This document shows positions 43,559-53,630 of a stretch of 64,000 nucleotides of DNA, in pieces. The notes under the pieces are model-generated. The model saw only the letters and a list, made by a program, of their open reading frames with translations, was not told where the DNA came from and did no database searches. Made by a program: the position numbers and the translations under genes. Every line of letters starts with the position of its first letter. Position 1 is the stretch's first letter. Source of the DNA: CAYLHF01 sp964383365 (GTDB lineage: Bacteria > Bacteroidota > Rhodothermia > Rhodothermales > UBA10348); assembly GCA_964383365.1 (NCBI GenBank), contig CAYLHF010000004.1, positions 74,406 to 138,405 of the forward strand, read 5' to 3'.

Positions 43559-45064
43559 TTGTCCAAAATATTCAGCATTTATAACACGCTCACCCGTTCC
43601 GTAGAACCTGTCACTACGCGTGATCCGGAGCACCTCAGATTCTACTCGTGTGGACCGACGGTGTATTCCTATGCGCATATAGGCAATTTTCGCTCGTTCC
43701 TGACCGCCGACTTGATCATGAGGACGGCAAAATCCGTCGGATGGGATGTTACGTACGCCACAAACATCACGGACGTAGGTCACCTGACCGATGACGACCT
43801 CACGGATCCGACAGGGGAAGACCGGATGGTGCGGGCGCTGAAATCGAGTGAAGGAGAAGCGTTTTCCAATATCTGGGACCTGGCCCGATACTATACGGGG
43901 GTACTTCTCGACGACTGGCAACAGTTGAACCTGCTTGAGCCCACCGTTCGGCCCAGAGCGACCGATCACATGCGAGAGCAGATCCATGCCGTTGAGCAAC
44001 TCGTAGCGTCAGGTCACGCGTATGAAACCAGACAGGGACTCTACTTCGACGTTTCCAGCTTCAAAGATTACGGTCGGCTCTCCGGTAATCGGCTCGGCGA
44101 CGATCTGGAGCAGCGCGTTCGGGAGGTTGTTCTGGATCCGGACAAAAAGGATCCGCGGGATTTCGCTCTCTGGAAGAAGGATGAGAATCACCTCATGCAA
44201 TGGCACAGCCCGTGGGGATGGGGATTCCCAGGATGGCATATCGAATGCTCGGTCATGGCTCAGACATATCTGGGGGAAGATATCGATCTCCATGCAGGTG
44301 GCGAAGACCTCATTTTTCCGCACCATGAATGCGAGATCGCCCAGAGCGAATCGTTAACCGGCAAACCATTCGCGCGACATTGGGTTCACACCCGGTTTTT
44401 GCAGGTCGAAGGAGAGAAAATGTCCAAACGCAGCGGTAATTTCTTGACCGTCCGAGACCTGGTTGCCCCTGAAAACGAAGGCGGTCGCGGGGTAGATCCA
44501 CTCGCTGTTCGTTTGACGTTGTTATCGGGCTACTATCGGAAGCCGTTCAATTTTACGTTCGACACGCTACGCGCCAATATCCGTCATCGGGAACGATTTG
44601 TCGCGGCGCTGGCGCGAATCGACGATGCATTGGAATCGAATGTGGAAGGTAGCGATGTTTTTCAGGACAGGTTAACGGGCCAGTTCGATCGCGCCCGCGC
44701 CGCGATGCTCGACGATCTGAATACGCCTGAGGCCCTCGCAGCGACGCTGGAAGGCCTGAAAATGATTCTTGCTGAAGGAGAATCGTTAACGGCCGCATCG
44801 GCCGGCGCTGCCAGGAAGTGGATGGAACAGACAAATGCGCTGCTCGGCATCGTTTTTCATGATGATCCACAAGATGTCGAGACGGCTTCGGACACGAGTC
44901 TGGCCGATGAAGTCGAGCAGCTACTCGCGGAGAGAAGCCGGGCTCGTGCCGAGAAGAACTTCAAGCTGGCCGATGAAATTCGTGACCGACTGGCCGCATT
45001 ACATGTTGAAGTCATGGACACGCCGTCCGGACCAAAGTGGAAAAAGCTTGCGTCAACCCTTTAG
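43559..45064 (+). CDS. cysS: Cysteine--tRNA ligase
   Basis: Class I synthetase charging tRNA-Cys. Motifs: CGPTVYSYAHIGNFRSF (HIGH-type site with zinc cysteine), the zinc-ligand region WHIECSVMAQTYLGEDIDLHAGGEDLIFPHHECE, and the KMSKS loop GEKMSKRSGNFLTVRDL. The C-terminal anticodon/DALR part is recognisable by EQTNALLGI and ADEIRDRLAALHVEVMDTPSG. About 501 aa, full length. The TTG at 43559 gives the family-like start (MSKIFSIYNTLTR); a TTG at 43538 is further upstream but adds seven residues not seen in the family. No ATG start is available nearby. Confidence 0.95.
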   Translation: MSKIFSIYNTLTRSVEPVTTRDPEHLRFYSCGPTVYSYAHIGNFRSFLTADLIMRTAKSVGWDVTYATNITDVGHLTDDDLTDPTGEDRMVRALKSSEGEAFSNIWDLARYYTGVLLDDWQQLNLLEPTVRPRATDHMREQIHAVEQLVASGHAYETRQGLYFDVSSFKDYGRLSGNRLGDDLEQRVREVVLDPDKKDPRDFALWKKDENHLMQWHSPWGWGFPGWHIECSVMAQTYLGEDIDLHAGGEDLIFPHHECEIAQSESLTGKPFARHWVHTRFLQVEGEKMSKRSGNFLTVRDLVAPENEGGRGVDPLAVRLTLLSGYYRKPFNFTFDTLRANIRHRERFVAALARIDDALESNVEGSDVFQDRLTGQFDRARAAMLDDLNTPEALAATLEGLKMILAEGESLTAASAGAARKWMEQTNALLGIVFHDDPQDVETASDTSLADEVEQLLAERSRARAEKNFKLADEIRDRLAALHVEVMDTPSGPKWKKLASTL

Positions 45065-45108
45065 CCAGTCACCTTCCCGCACGTTCCAACAACACCCAAC
45101 CACAGCCC

Positions 45109-45636
45109 ATGCCCGCACCCATCACGCTCCTGGACTACGGATCACTCGAAGGAGGACTCGTCCGCATGATGGATCGATTCCGAAATGACGGCACGCTCAT
45201 CGGAGACGAGAAGTCTGATGAATTTATCCGACGGAGCCCGGCCGGTGCACTTCTGGGCATGCTTTTCGATCAGCGCGTACGGGCAGAATATGCATTTACC
45301 GGTCCCATTCGACTTCATGAAAGGCTGGGGCACCTCGACTTCTCACGAATCGCCAGCATGGATGAAGACGCTCTCCGGGAACGATTTGCCGAGAAACCCG
45401 CTGTTCATCGCTTCACCAATAAAATGGCTGCCATGACGCAGGCAGTTGCCACCCATATTGTCGAACATTACGAAGGAGATGCGTCCAAACTCTGGAACGA
45501 TGAGGCGCCGTTCCCGGAAATTCAGAAGCGTCTGCGGGCAATTCCCGGCTTTGGGCCACAGAAGGCCTACAAGATGAAATTCGTCCTTCATTATTTCGGA
45601 TACAGGGATTTCACCGGAGACTCGTCGTCGATGTAG
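45109..45636 (+). CDS. HhH-GPD family protein (TIGR03252-like)
   Basis: A 175-aa protein related to the HhH-GPD base-excision glycosylases. The N-terminal region has GALLGMLFDQRVRAEYAF, a mixed helical core follows, and the helix-hairpin-helix with glycine-rich loop is RLRAIPGFGPQKAYKMKF. The catalytic aspartate after the HhH (as in MutY/Nth) is unclear, since the sequence ends soon after GYRDFTGDSSSM. It corresponds to an uncharacterised family of small standalone HhH-GPD proteins of unknown substrate. ATG 45109 fits the family start. It converges with tenA, the stops being 23 nt apart. Confidence 0.75.
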   Translation: MPAPITLLDYGSLEGGLVRMMDRFRNDGTLIGDEKSDEFIRRSPAGALLGMLFDQRVRAEYAFTGPIRLHERLGHLDFSRIASMDEDALRERFAEKPAVHRFTNKMAAMTQAVATHIVEHYEGDASKLWNDEAPFPEIQKRLRAIPGFGPQKAYKMKFVLHYFGYRDFTGDSSSM

Positions 45637-45659
45637 TCGCACGGAAGACGGGCCTGTAT

Positions 45660-46391
45660 TCAGATCTGACTGTTCCATGCCTGGTCCCAGAAGAGGTACT
45701 CGTACCCGACACTGAGTCTGAATTGTTCGATCGCCGCCGATCGATACATATCGGCAATTTCCAGGTCAGCCTGCCGCTGGAGGTGAGCCAACAAATCGTT
45801 GGTATAGTGAAGAAATGAGGGGTCTGCGTACATCTTCAACCAGTCGCAATACGGATGGTCTTCCGGAATGTCGCCCACTTCATTCATTATCTGAAGCCCC
45901 AGATCCGAATAGATCCACGCGCATGGAGTCAGCGCGGCGATCGCCTCGAGCAGTGTCCCCGATCTGGCAACGGTAAGCAGATGATTCTGATAGGCCCGAT
46001 TGTCAGGGGATAGCGCCATCGTCGCAATCTGCTTCGCGTCGTATCCCAACTGCTTTCCGTATTCCTCATGCAACTGCCGTTCGACGACGATTGCCAGCCG
46101 GGCACCCTCGATAAACCACATCTTGTCTTCCGGTGAACGCATCCTGACGGAGATGAGAGAACACGTATCGGCATAGGCTTCGAGATACCGCGCGTCCTGC
46201 ATCTGATAATATCGAAACCGGTCTGGATCCAGTGAACCGTCTATCAGTGCTCGGACAAACGGGTGTGATTCGGCTCGCACCCACTCCTGCTGTGAGCGCG
46301 AGAAACACTCCCTCGCAAACGGTGGAACCGTGAACACGGATGAGAGTGCAGACGGGGATTCTGATCGTACCAATTTTTTGCTCAATTTCAT
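45660..46391 (-). CDS. tenA: TenA family protein (aminopyrimidine aminohydrolase/thiaminase II)
   Basis: A 243-aa all-helical TenA protein that salvages thiamine breakdown products by hydrolysing 4-amino-5-aminomethyl-2-methylpyrimidine to HMP. The conserved patterns are HPFVRALIDGSLDPDRFRYYQMQDARYLEAYA, then YQNHLLTVARSG and the catalytic cysteine in LTPCAWIYSDLG. C-terminal residues YEYLFWDQAW correspond to the helix with the second catalytic residue, where an acidic residue is expected; the glutamate in YEYLFW fits. No thiamine gene or TPP riboswitch was recognised nearby. It is separated by 59 nt from the stop of the large histidine kinase gene. Confidence 0.9.
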   Translation of the reverse strand: MKLSKKLVRSESPSALSSVFTVPPFARECFSRSQQEWVRAESHPFVRALIDGSLDPDRFRYYQMQDARYLEAYADTCSLISVRMRSPEDKMWFIEGARLAIVVERQLHEEYGKQLGYDAKQIATMALSPDNRAYQNHLLTVARSGTLLEAIAALTPCAWIYSDLGLQIMNEVGDIPEDHPYCDWLKMYADPSFLHYTNDLLAHLQRQADLEIADMYRSAAIEQFRLSVGYEYLFWDQAWNSQI

Positions 46392-46450
46392 TTGTCCGTC
46401 GACTGGACATGAACGCTATCAGCCTTCCTCATAGCTGTGAAACAATGATA

Positions 46451-49400
46451 TCAGGTCGTCGAATCGGATCGCATTTCGGCCCGAAGTCTGATCCAGAACG
46501 TCGTTCCTTCTGCGGACGTGTCGAACCCGATCTCCCCGTCCATATCCTCGATCGTTTTCTGTGTGAGGGCGAGTCCCAGGCCCGTACCACTCGTCTTTGT
46601 TGAAAAACTGGGTACAAAAATTTTATCCCACAATTCCGGTGGTATTCCTTCCCCATTGTCCCGAATGCGTGTCACCACAATCCCTGCTTTCCCACTATTC
46701 GACTCCCATTCTGTCGAGAGCTCGACGAGGCCGTCCCGATCGCGGGGAATCGCCTGGGCCGCATTCTTGATCAGGTTGATGAATACACGGCGTAAGGCCT
46801 GACGGTCGCCCGTTACGATTGGTACATCTCCGGAAAGTTCCAACTTGATACCGATATCCGCCTCATTGACCATCAGGGAAGTCGCTTCTTCAATTACTGC
46901 GTTTAATTCAAGCGGCTCGAACCGGTGTCGGGGCATTCGACCGAAGCTGGAAAACTCGTCCGCAATCCGGGCGAGGGCGTCGATCTGTTCAATCAGGACG
47001 CCGGTGGTCCGTCCAAATTTTACTTCAAATTCCTCGACCTTCTTCTCACTATCGCTTGTCCCGGTCTTCTGAAATGCTGACCGGAGATGTTGAATCGACA
47101 GTTTCATCGGAGTCAGAGGATTCTTTATTTCGTGTGCGACCTGTCTCGCCATTTCCCTCCAGGCCAGTTGACGCTCCTGCCGGGCGAGCAGTCCGCGGCT
47201 TTCCACGATCTGTTCCTGCATCGCATTGAACGTATCGACCAGGTCTCCGATTTCATCCCGTGATCGAACTTCCCCTATAGACTCAAATCTTCCCTCAGCC
47301 ACGGCCTGCAGTCCAGAACGCAATCGTTCAATCGGCCTTGTAAGTGCATTGGCCAGTGCCGCTGCCGTCACCATCACGGCCAGGACCAGCAATAGAAGAG
47401 CTCCGAACAAATAGGCGACCGTCCTGGCTCGCTCCTCTTCAATTCGCTCTCGTTCGGGTAATGTCGGTAGGGCGACCACGTAGCGGGGTTGACCATTCTC
47501 ATCGACAAGTGCTCGATATCCGGCTTTATACGTGAATGAGCCAAGCATCTGATCCACGGTCACAAATCTAAAACCATCGAAGAACAGCGCCTCATACGCC
47601 CTCGTGGGCAATCTGCTATCGATAAGACGCTCTTGTACCAGTCTGGTTTGTGTGGTCCTGGAAAGATCGACCCCCCGGTAGACATTCAGATCCAGCCCAA
47701 GACGAACCGAGAGCGAATCAAGGTTCGTTCTCTCCAGAACATTGTACGGCAATTCGTCACGAGTAGCCTCGGCAGCGAGGGTGTCTTCCACTCGCTCAAG
47801 ATGCTGCCTCAGCCAACTTTCGACGGCACGATCATTTTCTCCGGTAACGACGCTCAGACCGGCCCATCCCATAGCGGCTACGGTCACGGCTCCAACAACG
47901 AAAAAGGCATTCAACACCTTGTCTCTGAAATGGACCCTGGGCGCCGGTAACAGTCCTCGGTAGAAACGCCAGACGAGGCCTACAAGATAGATGGGAAGAC
48001 CCAACAGAAGTCCAGCTACGGTCACGCGCAGGAGATAGAACAGGTGATCGAAGAAACTGATCGCCGGCACCCGCACCGCTATGATCGGCCTGGCTGCTTC
48101 AAGTGTCGTCGAATTGACTGTATCTGAATATCTGTAATAGGTCAGGTATTTTCGGTCACGAATCCTTTCATCACGCCAGATCTCATCCTTCTCCAGTAAA
48201 TCTTTCGAGACGGACGCATCGAGCGAATAACGTCCAAAACTGCGACCATAGCTTCTCACCAGGACGCCTCCCCGAAATTCAGCCAATGAGAAACTGCCGA
48301 AGCTGTCCACATAGTTCCCCGTCGGTGCCAGGACTCGCGGAAATGGTTCCACGCCCGGTCTGGAAGTGGAACTCGGTTCGGCCCGGGCAAGCAGCCATCC
48401 GACCCGCTTCCCGCGATGGTTCACCGGCGTAAATCCTACGTAGACGAATCGTTCACGCTCTCGACGGCCGGTCATTTTTTCGATGAGAACACCGGTATCT
48501 CCCTGCTCCACGTACATGTCGTAAAGCAAATCATAATCATCGCGGTCCAGATTGTCGAGAGATGATCTGCTGCTTCGAATCGGAGACTCCGTGTATCGGG
48601 CGGACGGTCGCCCTTCCGGGTCGAGGACGGAAAGCGTTAAGTCATGGGTACCCAGAGCCGCCACAAGTTGTCCGCGAGTGGCAGCCTCTACGACCGAATC
48701 GAGACGAGCACTACCCGAATCGAGACGACCACTACTGACATTGAGCCCGCGATCTACGAGCGTTGAAAAATTCGGGTCATCCCCTTTCGCCAGAAGTTGA
48801 CCGAGGGCGAACATGACCCTCGAATCCATATCGTCGTCAAAAGATGACGAGGCAAGATGCATGCGAAGATGTCGTTGCGTGTTAAGTCCGTTCTCCAGAA
48901 TCGGATAGAGCAGAATGGAAAAAAGGACAACGCTCGGAACGACTGTTCGAAGATGAAGCCAGTCCGCGAGCCGATCCGATTTCATGGGGCTCGCGAATGC
49001 CACCAGATATACCGAGACGATGAAGAGCAGGGTCGCCGGTAGCGGTAATATCATCCGCAGATCGGTGAGTAGAAACACTGCTACGACACCTGCGCAAACA
49101 GAAAATACTCCAAGTCCAATTCGGGAGCGTGTGATGCGCGGCCGAAATCGAGGCCGGTAGAATAAATGAAGGCACATCCAGAACATTCTTGCCGAAAAAA
49201 ATAGCGCAGCAAAAGCAACCATCAACAAGCCGATGAAAATCAACAGGACCAGTTGTTGTGGAAACAGGTTTGACCGTTCAAAATAGTCCAGCGTGCTATC
49301 CAGGACGGCACTTCGAGCGATGTGAGCAAGAAATGACAGGGTCAGTACGGAGACGATCGAATGAGAGAAAAAAACGATCGTCAGCCACCGGTCTACCGCT

Positions 49401-50587
49401 TTTGGATCTATGGATTCGTCGTCGGGAAGTCGAGCCAGAAAAGAGATTCGCATCGGCTCCGTGACTCGTACGAGAAGGAAAACAAGGAATACAACGAAAA
49501 TCGATGTAACCAGGAGATCGCCCGTCGTTGCGATCAATCCATACCCGTATCCCGATGCAAAATGCTGAGCGTCGAAGAGCGGGGCCAGTGGTGTCTTGCC
49601 CTGCTGCCAGCGGCCAGGTACCTCCGTCAGGATTAAAAGGTACCTGACAACAATAGCGGTAAGGGAAAAGACGAGATAGCGAATGGCACTGATCCCGTTC
49701 GATGAGTCCGTATGGCTCACCATAACCCACTTCCAGAGCCACACCAGAAGAACACCGAGGGCCAGAAGCATCCATAGTGTCAGCAGGTCCGAGTACCGTT
49801 TCTCTACCTGCCGTGCGAGTTCGTCTGACCCCGGGGGTTCAACCGTTACCCGCATCAGCGGATTGCCCGTCAAGCCGAATAAGACTCTCGTGGAGACGGC
49901 ACCCGTGATCGCACTCGACCCTGCGGTGAACAAGTCAACCTGAACCGGGAGACCCGTTAATCGGGTCCAATCTTCGTCAATCGTATAGTCCCGCAAGAAT
50001 TCATTTCGGATCGGAACGTGTTTTACAATCATTCGAAGCATTCGAATGGCGCCGACCGTCTCGACACCATCCCGAACGGGTATCCAGACCACCAACGCGG
50101 AGTAAATGGCCCCATCCTGCACGATTTCAGAGGTTGAATGGTCCAAGAATCCGACGCGCTCCGGCCCTGCATCCATGGGCATCCCGGCTCCGCTCCATCC
50201 GACGAGCCGCGGTTTGGGGTCATATATCTCAATGGTTGCATATGCTGATCGATCGTACGCCGCCAGATAATGGGTCAAACCCTCCCTGCCGGATTCATTC
50301 CCGGCGTGAATATTACGGAGGTTTCGAATAATCGTCCGCTCTCCGGCCAGCCTGGACCCTTCGGACGCGATCGTCTCCTGCAGTTCAGAAAAAGAATGCT
50401 CAATCTGATCCAGGCCTGCTCGGACCGCCACCACCTGAAGCTCTTCCGCGTGTTTGCGCGTATAATCGAGTTCTCTGGCCTGCAATATCCACGTAACGAG
50501 CGCGGCGAGACCCAGGACTCCCAGTACGATCAGAAACACACGCGATCGCGAAGTAGAAAAAAAAGATCCCGATACGGATTGGTTCAT
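46451..50587 (-). CDS. Very large NtrY-like membrane sensor histidine kinase
   Basis: A 1378-aa kinase. The N-terminal ~950 residues contain one signal-anchor helix, a large extracytoplasmic sensor region and two multi-helix membrane segments, around 270-550 and ~860-910. A second extracytoplasmic region leads to a final helix (VAYLFGALLLLVLAVMVTAA), a HAMP domain, then HisKA with the phospho-acceptor in QVAHEIKNPLTPMKLS (His1152). The HATPase_c boxes are N (NLIKNAAQAI), G1 (DNGEGIPPE), F (FVPSFSTKT) and G2 (GTGLGLALTQ). The ATG overlaps the stop of the DUF4783 gene (ATGA). No response regulator is adjacent. NtrY-type kinases often respond to redox or nitrogen signals, but the sensor here looks unfamiliar. 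Confidence 0.9.
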   Translation of the reverse strand: MNQSVSGSFFSTSRSRVFLIVLGVLGLAALVTWILQARELDYTRKHAEELQVVAVRAGLDQIEHSFSELQETIASEGSRLAGERTIIRNLRNIHAGNESGREGLTHYLAAYDRSAYATIEIYDPKPRLVGWSGAGMPMDAGPERVGFLDHSTSEIVQDGAIYSALVVWIPVRDGVETVGAIRMLRMIVKHVPIRNEFLRDYTIDEDWTRLTGLPVQVDLFTAGSSAITGAVSTRVLFGLTGNPLMRVTVEPPGSDELARQVEKRYSDLLTLWMLLALGVLLVWLWKWVMVSHTDSSNGISAIRYLVFSLTAIVVRYLLILTEVPGRWQQGKTPLAPLFDAQHFASGYGYGLIATTGDLLVTSIFVVFLVFLLVRVTEPMRISFLARLPDDESIDPKAVDRWLTIVFFSHSIVSVLTLSFLAHIARSAVLDSTLDYFERSNLFPQQLVLLIFIGLLMVAFAALFFSARMFWMCLHLFYRPRFRPRITRSRIGLGVFSVCAGVVAVFLLTDLRMILPLPATLLFIVSVYLVAFASPMKSDRLADWLHLRTVVPSVVLFSILLYPILENGLNTQRHLRMHLASSSFDDDMDSRVMFALGQLLAKGDDPNFSTLVDRGLNVSSGRLDSGSARLDSVVEAATRGQLVAALGTHDLTLSVLDPEGRPSARYTESPIRSSRSSLDNLDRDDYDLLYDMYVEQGDTGVLIEKMTGRRERERFVYVGFTPVNHRGKRVGWLLARAEPSSTSRPGVEPFPRVLAPTGNYVDSFGSFSLAEFRGGVLVRSYGRSFGRYSLDASVSKDLLEKDEIWRDERIRDRKYLTYYRYSDTVNSTTLEAARPIIAVRVPAISFFDHLFYLLRVTVAGLLLGLPIYLVGLVWRFYRGLLPAPRVHFRDKVLNAFFVVGAVTVAAMGWAGLSVVTGENDRAVESWLRQHLERVEDTLAAEATRDELPYNVLERTNLDSLSVRLGLDLNVYRGVDLSRTTQTRLVQERLIDSRLPTRAYEALFFDGFRFVTVDQMLGSFTYKAGYRALVDENGQPRYVVALPTLPERERIEEERARTVAYLFGALLLLVLAVMVTAAALANALTRPIERLRSGLQAVAEGRFESIGEVRSRDEIGDLVDTFNAMQEQIVESRGLLARQERQLAWREMARQVAHEIKNPLTPMKLSIQHLRSAFQKTGTSDSEKKVEEFEVKFGRTTGVLIEQIDALARIADEFSSFGRMPRHRFEPLELNAVIEEATSLMVNEADIGIKLELSGDVPIVTGDRQALRRVFINLIKNAAQAIPRDRDGLVELSTEWESNSGKAGIVVTRIRDNGEGIPPELWDKIFVPSFSTKTSGTGLGLALTQKTIEDMDGEIGFDTSAEGTTFWIRLRAEMRSDSTT

Positions 50588-51060
50588 TTAGAATCTCCGA
50601 GCGTTTCAAAAAACAACTCTCTCAGAAACCATTCCCCCTCGGTTCTGATCAACCTCAGATACACACGCATCGACTGGCCACCCTGCAACTTCAGTTTACC
50701 CTCGATAAACCAGCCTCGAGACGTCTTTTTGAAATCTACAACGGAGAAAGACACGAACCGGTGGTCAGAAAAATATTCGCTGATCACGCGACGGGCATGA
50801 ATAACAGAATAGACTCTGCTCTCTCCGTCAAAGGCCAGATCCACGCCTCCGGAAGCCATTCCGATCAACGATTTGGAATCTCCGCGAACCAGGGCCTGAC
50901 CCAGCTGCTCGATCATTGATTCAGATGCTCGATCTTGAGCATTCGCTCTATAATCGACGAAATGAGTCAGCATCAGAGTGACAGTCAGACACAGTATCAG
51001 ACGACAGAACCTCCCATTTCTGGCGACATCCGAAAGTTGACTGATTATCCGTCGAGCCAT
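50584..51060 (-). CDS. DUF4783 exported protein
   Basis: About 158 aa with a Sec signal (LILCLTVTLMLTHFVDYRANAQ). It matches the DUF4783 pattern: MIEQLGQALVRGDSKSLIGMA, VDLAFDGESRVYSVIHARRVISEYF, then FKKTSRGWFIEGKLKLQGG and LIRTEGEWFLRELFF. This is an NTF2-like alpha+beta cone fold family of unknown function in Bacteroidota. ATG 51060 is preferred; the frame also opens at 51120. Its TGA lies inside the start codon of the histidine kinase gene, so the two are translationally coupled. The product may be a periplasmic partner of the sensor, which is inference. Confidence 0.8.
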   Translation of the reverse strand: MARRIISQLSDVARNGRFCRLILCLTVTLMLTHFVDYRANAQDRASESMIEQLGQALVRGDSKSLIGMASGGVDLAFDGESRVYSVIHARRVISEYFSDHRFVSFSVVDFKKTSRGWFIEGKLKLQGGQSMRVYLRLIRTEGEWFLRELFFETLGDSK

Positions 51061-51190
51061 GAACACGTCATCTCGTTCAGTTTTCAAACAAAATAGTGTG
51101 CAAGAAACGGTCCGCATCACTTTATGGCCAATTTCAACGGAAAACCGGGGCTGTTGTACTTTTTTGAGTACATTCTATGCCCAAATCGTC

Positions 51191-53611
51191 TCATCCCGCC
51201 TTCATAATAACGATGCTCACTCCGGGGCCTCCCTCGTTCCACGGAGCATCTTGTCTTCGCAAAACGTCGTCTCGGGTTTGGATGTATTCATCCACCGCAT
51301 TACGTAGCGCACCCGTCCCTTTTCCGTGAATAATTTCGAGCCTGTTGAGACCGGATGCAGCAGCCTCGTCCAGAAATCGTTGAATCTCGAAAATGGCTTC
51401 ATCAACCCGGAATCCACGTATATCCACGCTAATTCGTGCGCTCATCACCACATTGGCGCTCGCCCTCGAGTGTCCGCCGCGAGGCGTTGGGCTCTCTTTA
51501 GCAACGCGTCTTAGCCTGTCCGCAGCAACGCGCATCTGCATGCCTGAAAAAGCAACACGTACGTCTTTACCAGCAATCTCCATCACCTCACCGGTCGTCT
51601 CACCATCGTCAAGGACGACCGTGTCCCCCTCCCGCAGAGATACCGAATGATCAACTCCTTCCATCTGAGAGCGAATCTGTTGCTTCGCCTTTTTCCTGGA
51701 TTTTTTTCTGACCTTCAGACGTGAAATTGATTTTTGAACGGACGTCGTCGCTTCCTCGATGGTGCTCCGCGCGCGCTTCGTAGTCTGCTTGTCCGCCTGG
51801 GATTCTCTGATTTCCCTCACCGCCCGCTCAACGTGAGATCTCGCTCCTTCAAGAATTGCCTCCGCTTCGATCAAAGCCTGTGCCTTGATCTCATCTCTGC
51901 CTTCCTGAAGCCCTTCGATACGATTCAGAAGCCTTTCCCGTCCTTTCTCGGCCTCGGCAGCCGCCCGTGCAGACGCATCAAGCTCACTGGACAGGCGTGC
52001 GTTTCTCTCTTCAAGATCGAGTATTAATTGTTCAAGACGTACAGATCCTGCACCGATCAATTCTCGGGCGCGCCCAATAACGTCTTCGGGAATTCCGACG
52101 CGGACGGCAATCTCCGAAGCATACGACGAACCCGGTACGTGCTCCACGAACCGAAACGTTGGGCTCAGCGACTCTAAATCGAATTGCATCGACCCGTTTG
52201 CCGTTCCATCCGAACTGTGAGCAAACACTTTCAGGGCTCCATGATGCGTTGTCGCGATCGTGAACGCCCCGGCTACGGTGAGCCGTTCCAGAATGGCCTG
52301 TGCAATACCGGCACCTTCGTCGGGATCGGTGCCTGCCCCAAATTCGTCCAGAAGAACGAGCGATGACGGTGTCGCCTCTCTCAGAATCACATTCAGATTT
52401 CTCAGGTGCGATGTATAGGTTGAAAGGTCATCTTCGACCGACTGTTCATCACCGATATCGACCATTATCGACGTAAACAAGCAGACGGACGACCGTTCGT
52501 CTACAGGAATCGGGATTCCGAGCGACAACATTGCCGCACAGAGACCCACGGTTTTCATCGCTACCGATTTACCCCCTGCGTTCGGTCCTGAAATAACGAG
52601 CGTCCTGAACGAATCCCCCAGGGTGAGATCCATTGGGACAACATCGCGATCCTGCGATCGAAAAACGATGACCAGTTCCGGATTACGCGCTGACACGAGT
52701 TGCATGAGCCCCCTGCTATTCAGATCCGGAACACACGCATTCATTTCATTTGCCAGTCTGGCTTTGGCCCGTATGACGTCCAGTTTGAGAAGAAGTGTAG
52801 CATCGTGTGTGATGTTTGGTAATTGGTCCCGGACGCGGTCTGTGAGCGCCCTTCGGATGGCCACCAGTTCGCGAATCTCTGCCGTCTCCAGTTCCCTGAT
52901 TCTGTTATTCAGGTCGAGGCACTCGGTCGGTTCGACGTACACGGTCTGACCCGATGCAGACACGTCGTGTACAAAACCTGCGATTTTCCGACGGGCCTCC
53001 GCCCGGACGGGAATAACCATTCGCCCGGCACGAAGCGTCGGTTGATCGTCCGCGGCAAAACCAAGTGAAGAGACTTTTTTCAACGCCGCAACGACTTCCG
53101 ATCTTAGTTTTCCTCGCGAACTGAGTAGGTCTCTTCTGATTCTCCCGAGCAACGCGGACGCATCATCTCGTATGTTACCGTCGTCGTCCAGTACTTCATT
53201 TATTGTTCCGGACAGGGCGGGCGTGGTCCTCATCGTCCCGGTGATATCGACAATGGCCGGATACTTATCAGATCGACGATCAAAATAGGCACGAGTTCGT
53301 TTTCCCGAATCAGCTACAGCCCGAATACCCAGGAAGTCGTCAACCCCCAGGGCCGCCCCTTCGGGTCTCCCTCTCCGCAATAAATCCTCCGGAAGCGCAA
53401 TACTCTTTAAGGGGAGAGGATCATCGAATCGAAGACACTGCTGGAGTTCAGCGACTGTATGCAGCGCCGTCTCTATTTCAACTCGATCCGTAAGAAAGGA
53501 CGCCTTTCGCACGACTTCCCTTGCAGCGTCGTTTTCTACCAGTTCGGCGAGACGACCCAGAACGGTCTGAAGACCGATCTTTTCTGACGCTGATGTAGGG
53601 AAGAGTTTCAC
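51191..53611 (-). CDS. mutS2: Endonuclease MutS2
   Basis: An 806-aa MutS2: N-terminal clamp/lever region, ATPase core with Walker A GPNAGGKSV and the following MKTVGLCAAML, Walker B/D-loop SLVLLDEFGAGTDPDEG and SIATTHHGALKVFA-type segment. A coiled coil (~residues 520-630) and a KOW-like segment precede the C-terminal Smr nuclease domain (VDIRGFRVDEAIFEIQRFLDEA, IIHGKGTGALRNAVDEYI). MutS2 suppresses recombination and cleaves branched or stalled-ribosome substrates. Length and order are complete. Divergent gene-free DNA of ~130 nt lies towards the DUF4783 gene; the nucleotidyltransferase gene ends 19 nt upstream. Confidence 0.96.
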   Translation of the reverse strand: MKLFPTSASEKIGLQTVLGRLAELVENDAAREVVRKASFLTDRVEIETALHTVAELQQCLRFDDPLPLKSIALPEDLLRRGRPEGAALGVDDFLGIRAVADSGKRTRAYFDRRSDKYPAIVDITGTMRTTPALSGTINEVLDDDGNIRDDASALLGRIRRDLLSSRGKLRSEVVAALKKVSSLGFAADDQPTLRAGRMVIPVRAEARRKIAGFVHDVSASGQTVYVEPTECLDLNNRIRELETAEIRELVAIRRALTDRVRDQLPNITHDATLLLKLDVIRAKARLANEMNACVPDLNSRGLMQLVSARNPELVIVFRSQDRDVVPMDLTLGDSFRTLVISGPNAGGKSVAMKTVGLCAAMLSLGIPIPVDERSSVCLFTSIMVDIGDEQSVEDDLSTYTSHLRNLNVILREATPSSLVLLDEFGAGTDPDEGAGIAQAILERLTVAGAFTIATTHHGALKVFAHSSDGTANGSMQFDLESLSPTFRFVEHVPGSSYASEIAVRVGIPEDVIGRARELIGAGSVRLEQLILDLEERNARLSSELDASARAAAEAEKGRERLLNRIEGLQEGRDEIKAQALIEAEAILEGARSHVERAVREIRESQADKQTTKRARSTIEEATTSVQKSISRLKVRKKSRKKAKQQIRSQMEGVDHSVSLREGDTVVLDDGETTGEVMEIAGKDVRVAFSGMQMRVAADRLRRVAKESPTPRGGHSRASANVVMSARISVDIRGFRVDEAIFEIQRFLDEAAASGLNRLEIIHGKGTGALRNAVDEYIQTRDDVLRRQDAPWNEGGPGVSIVIMKAG

Positions 53612-53630
53612 CGGTATGCTGGGGTCTCAA

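Noticed and set aside
45660..46450. TPP riboswitch upstream of tenA
   Set aside because: The 5' region is only 58 nt towards the histidine kinase gene and shows no THI-box pattern.
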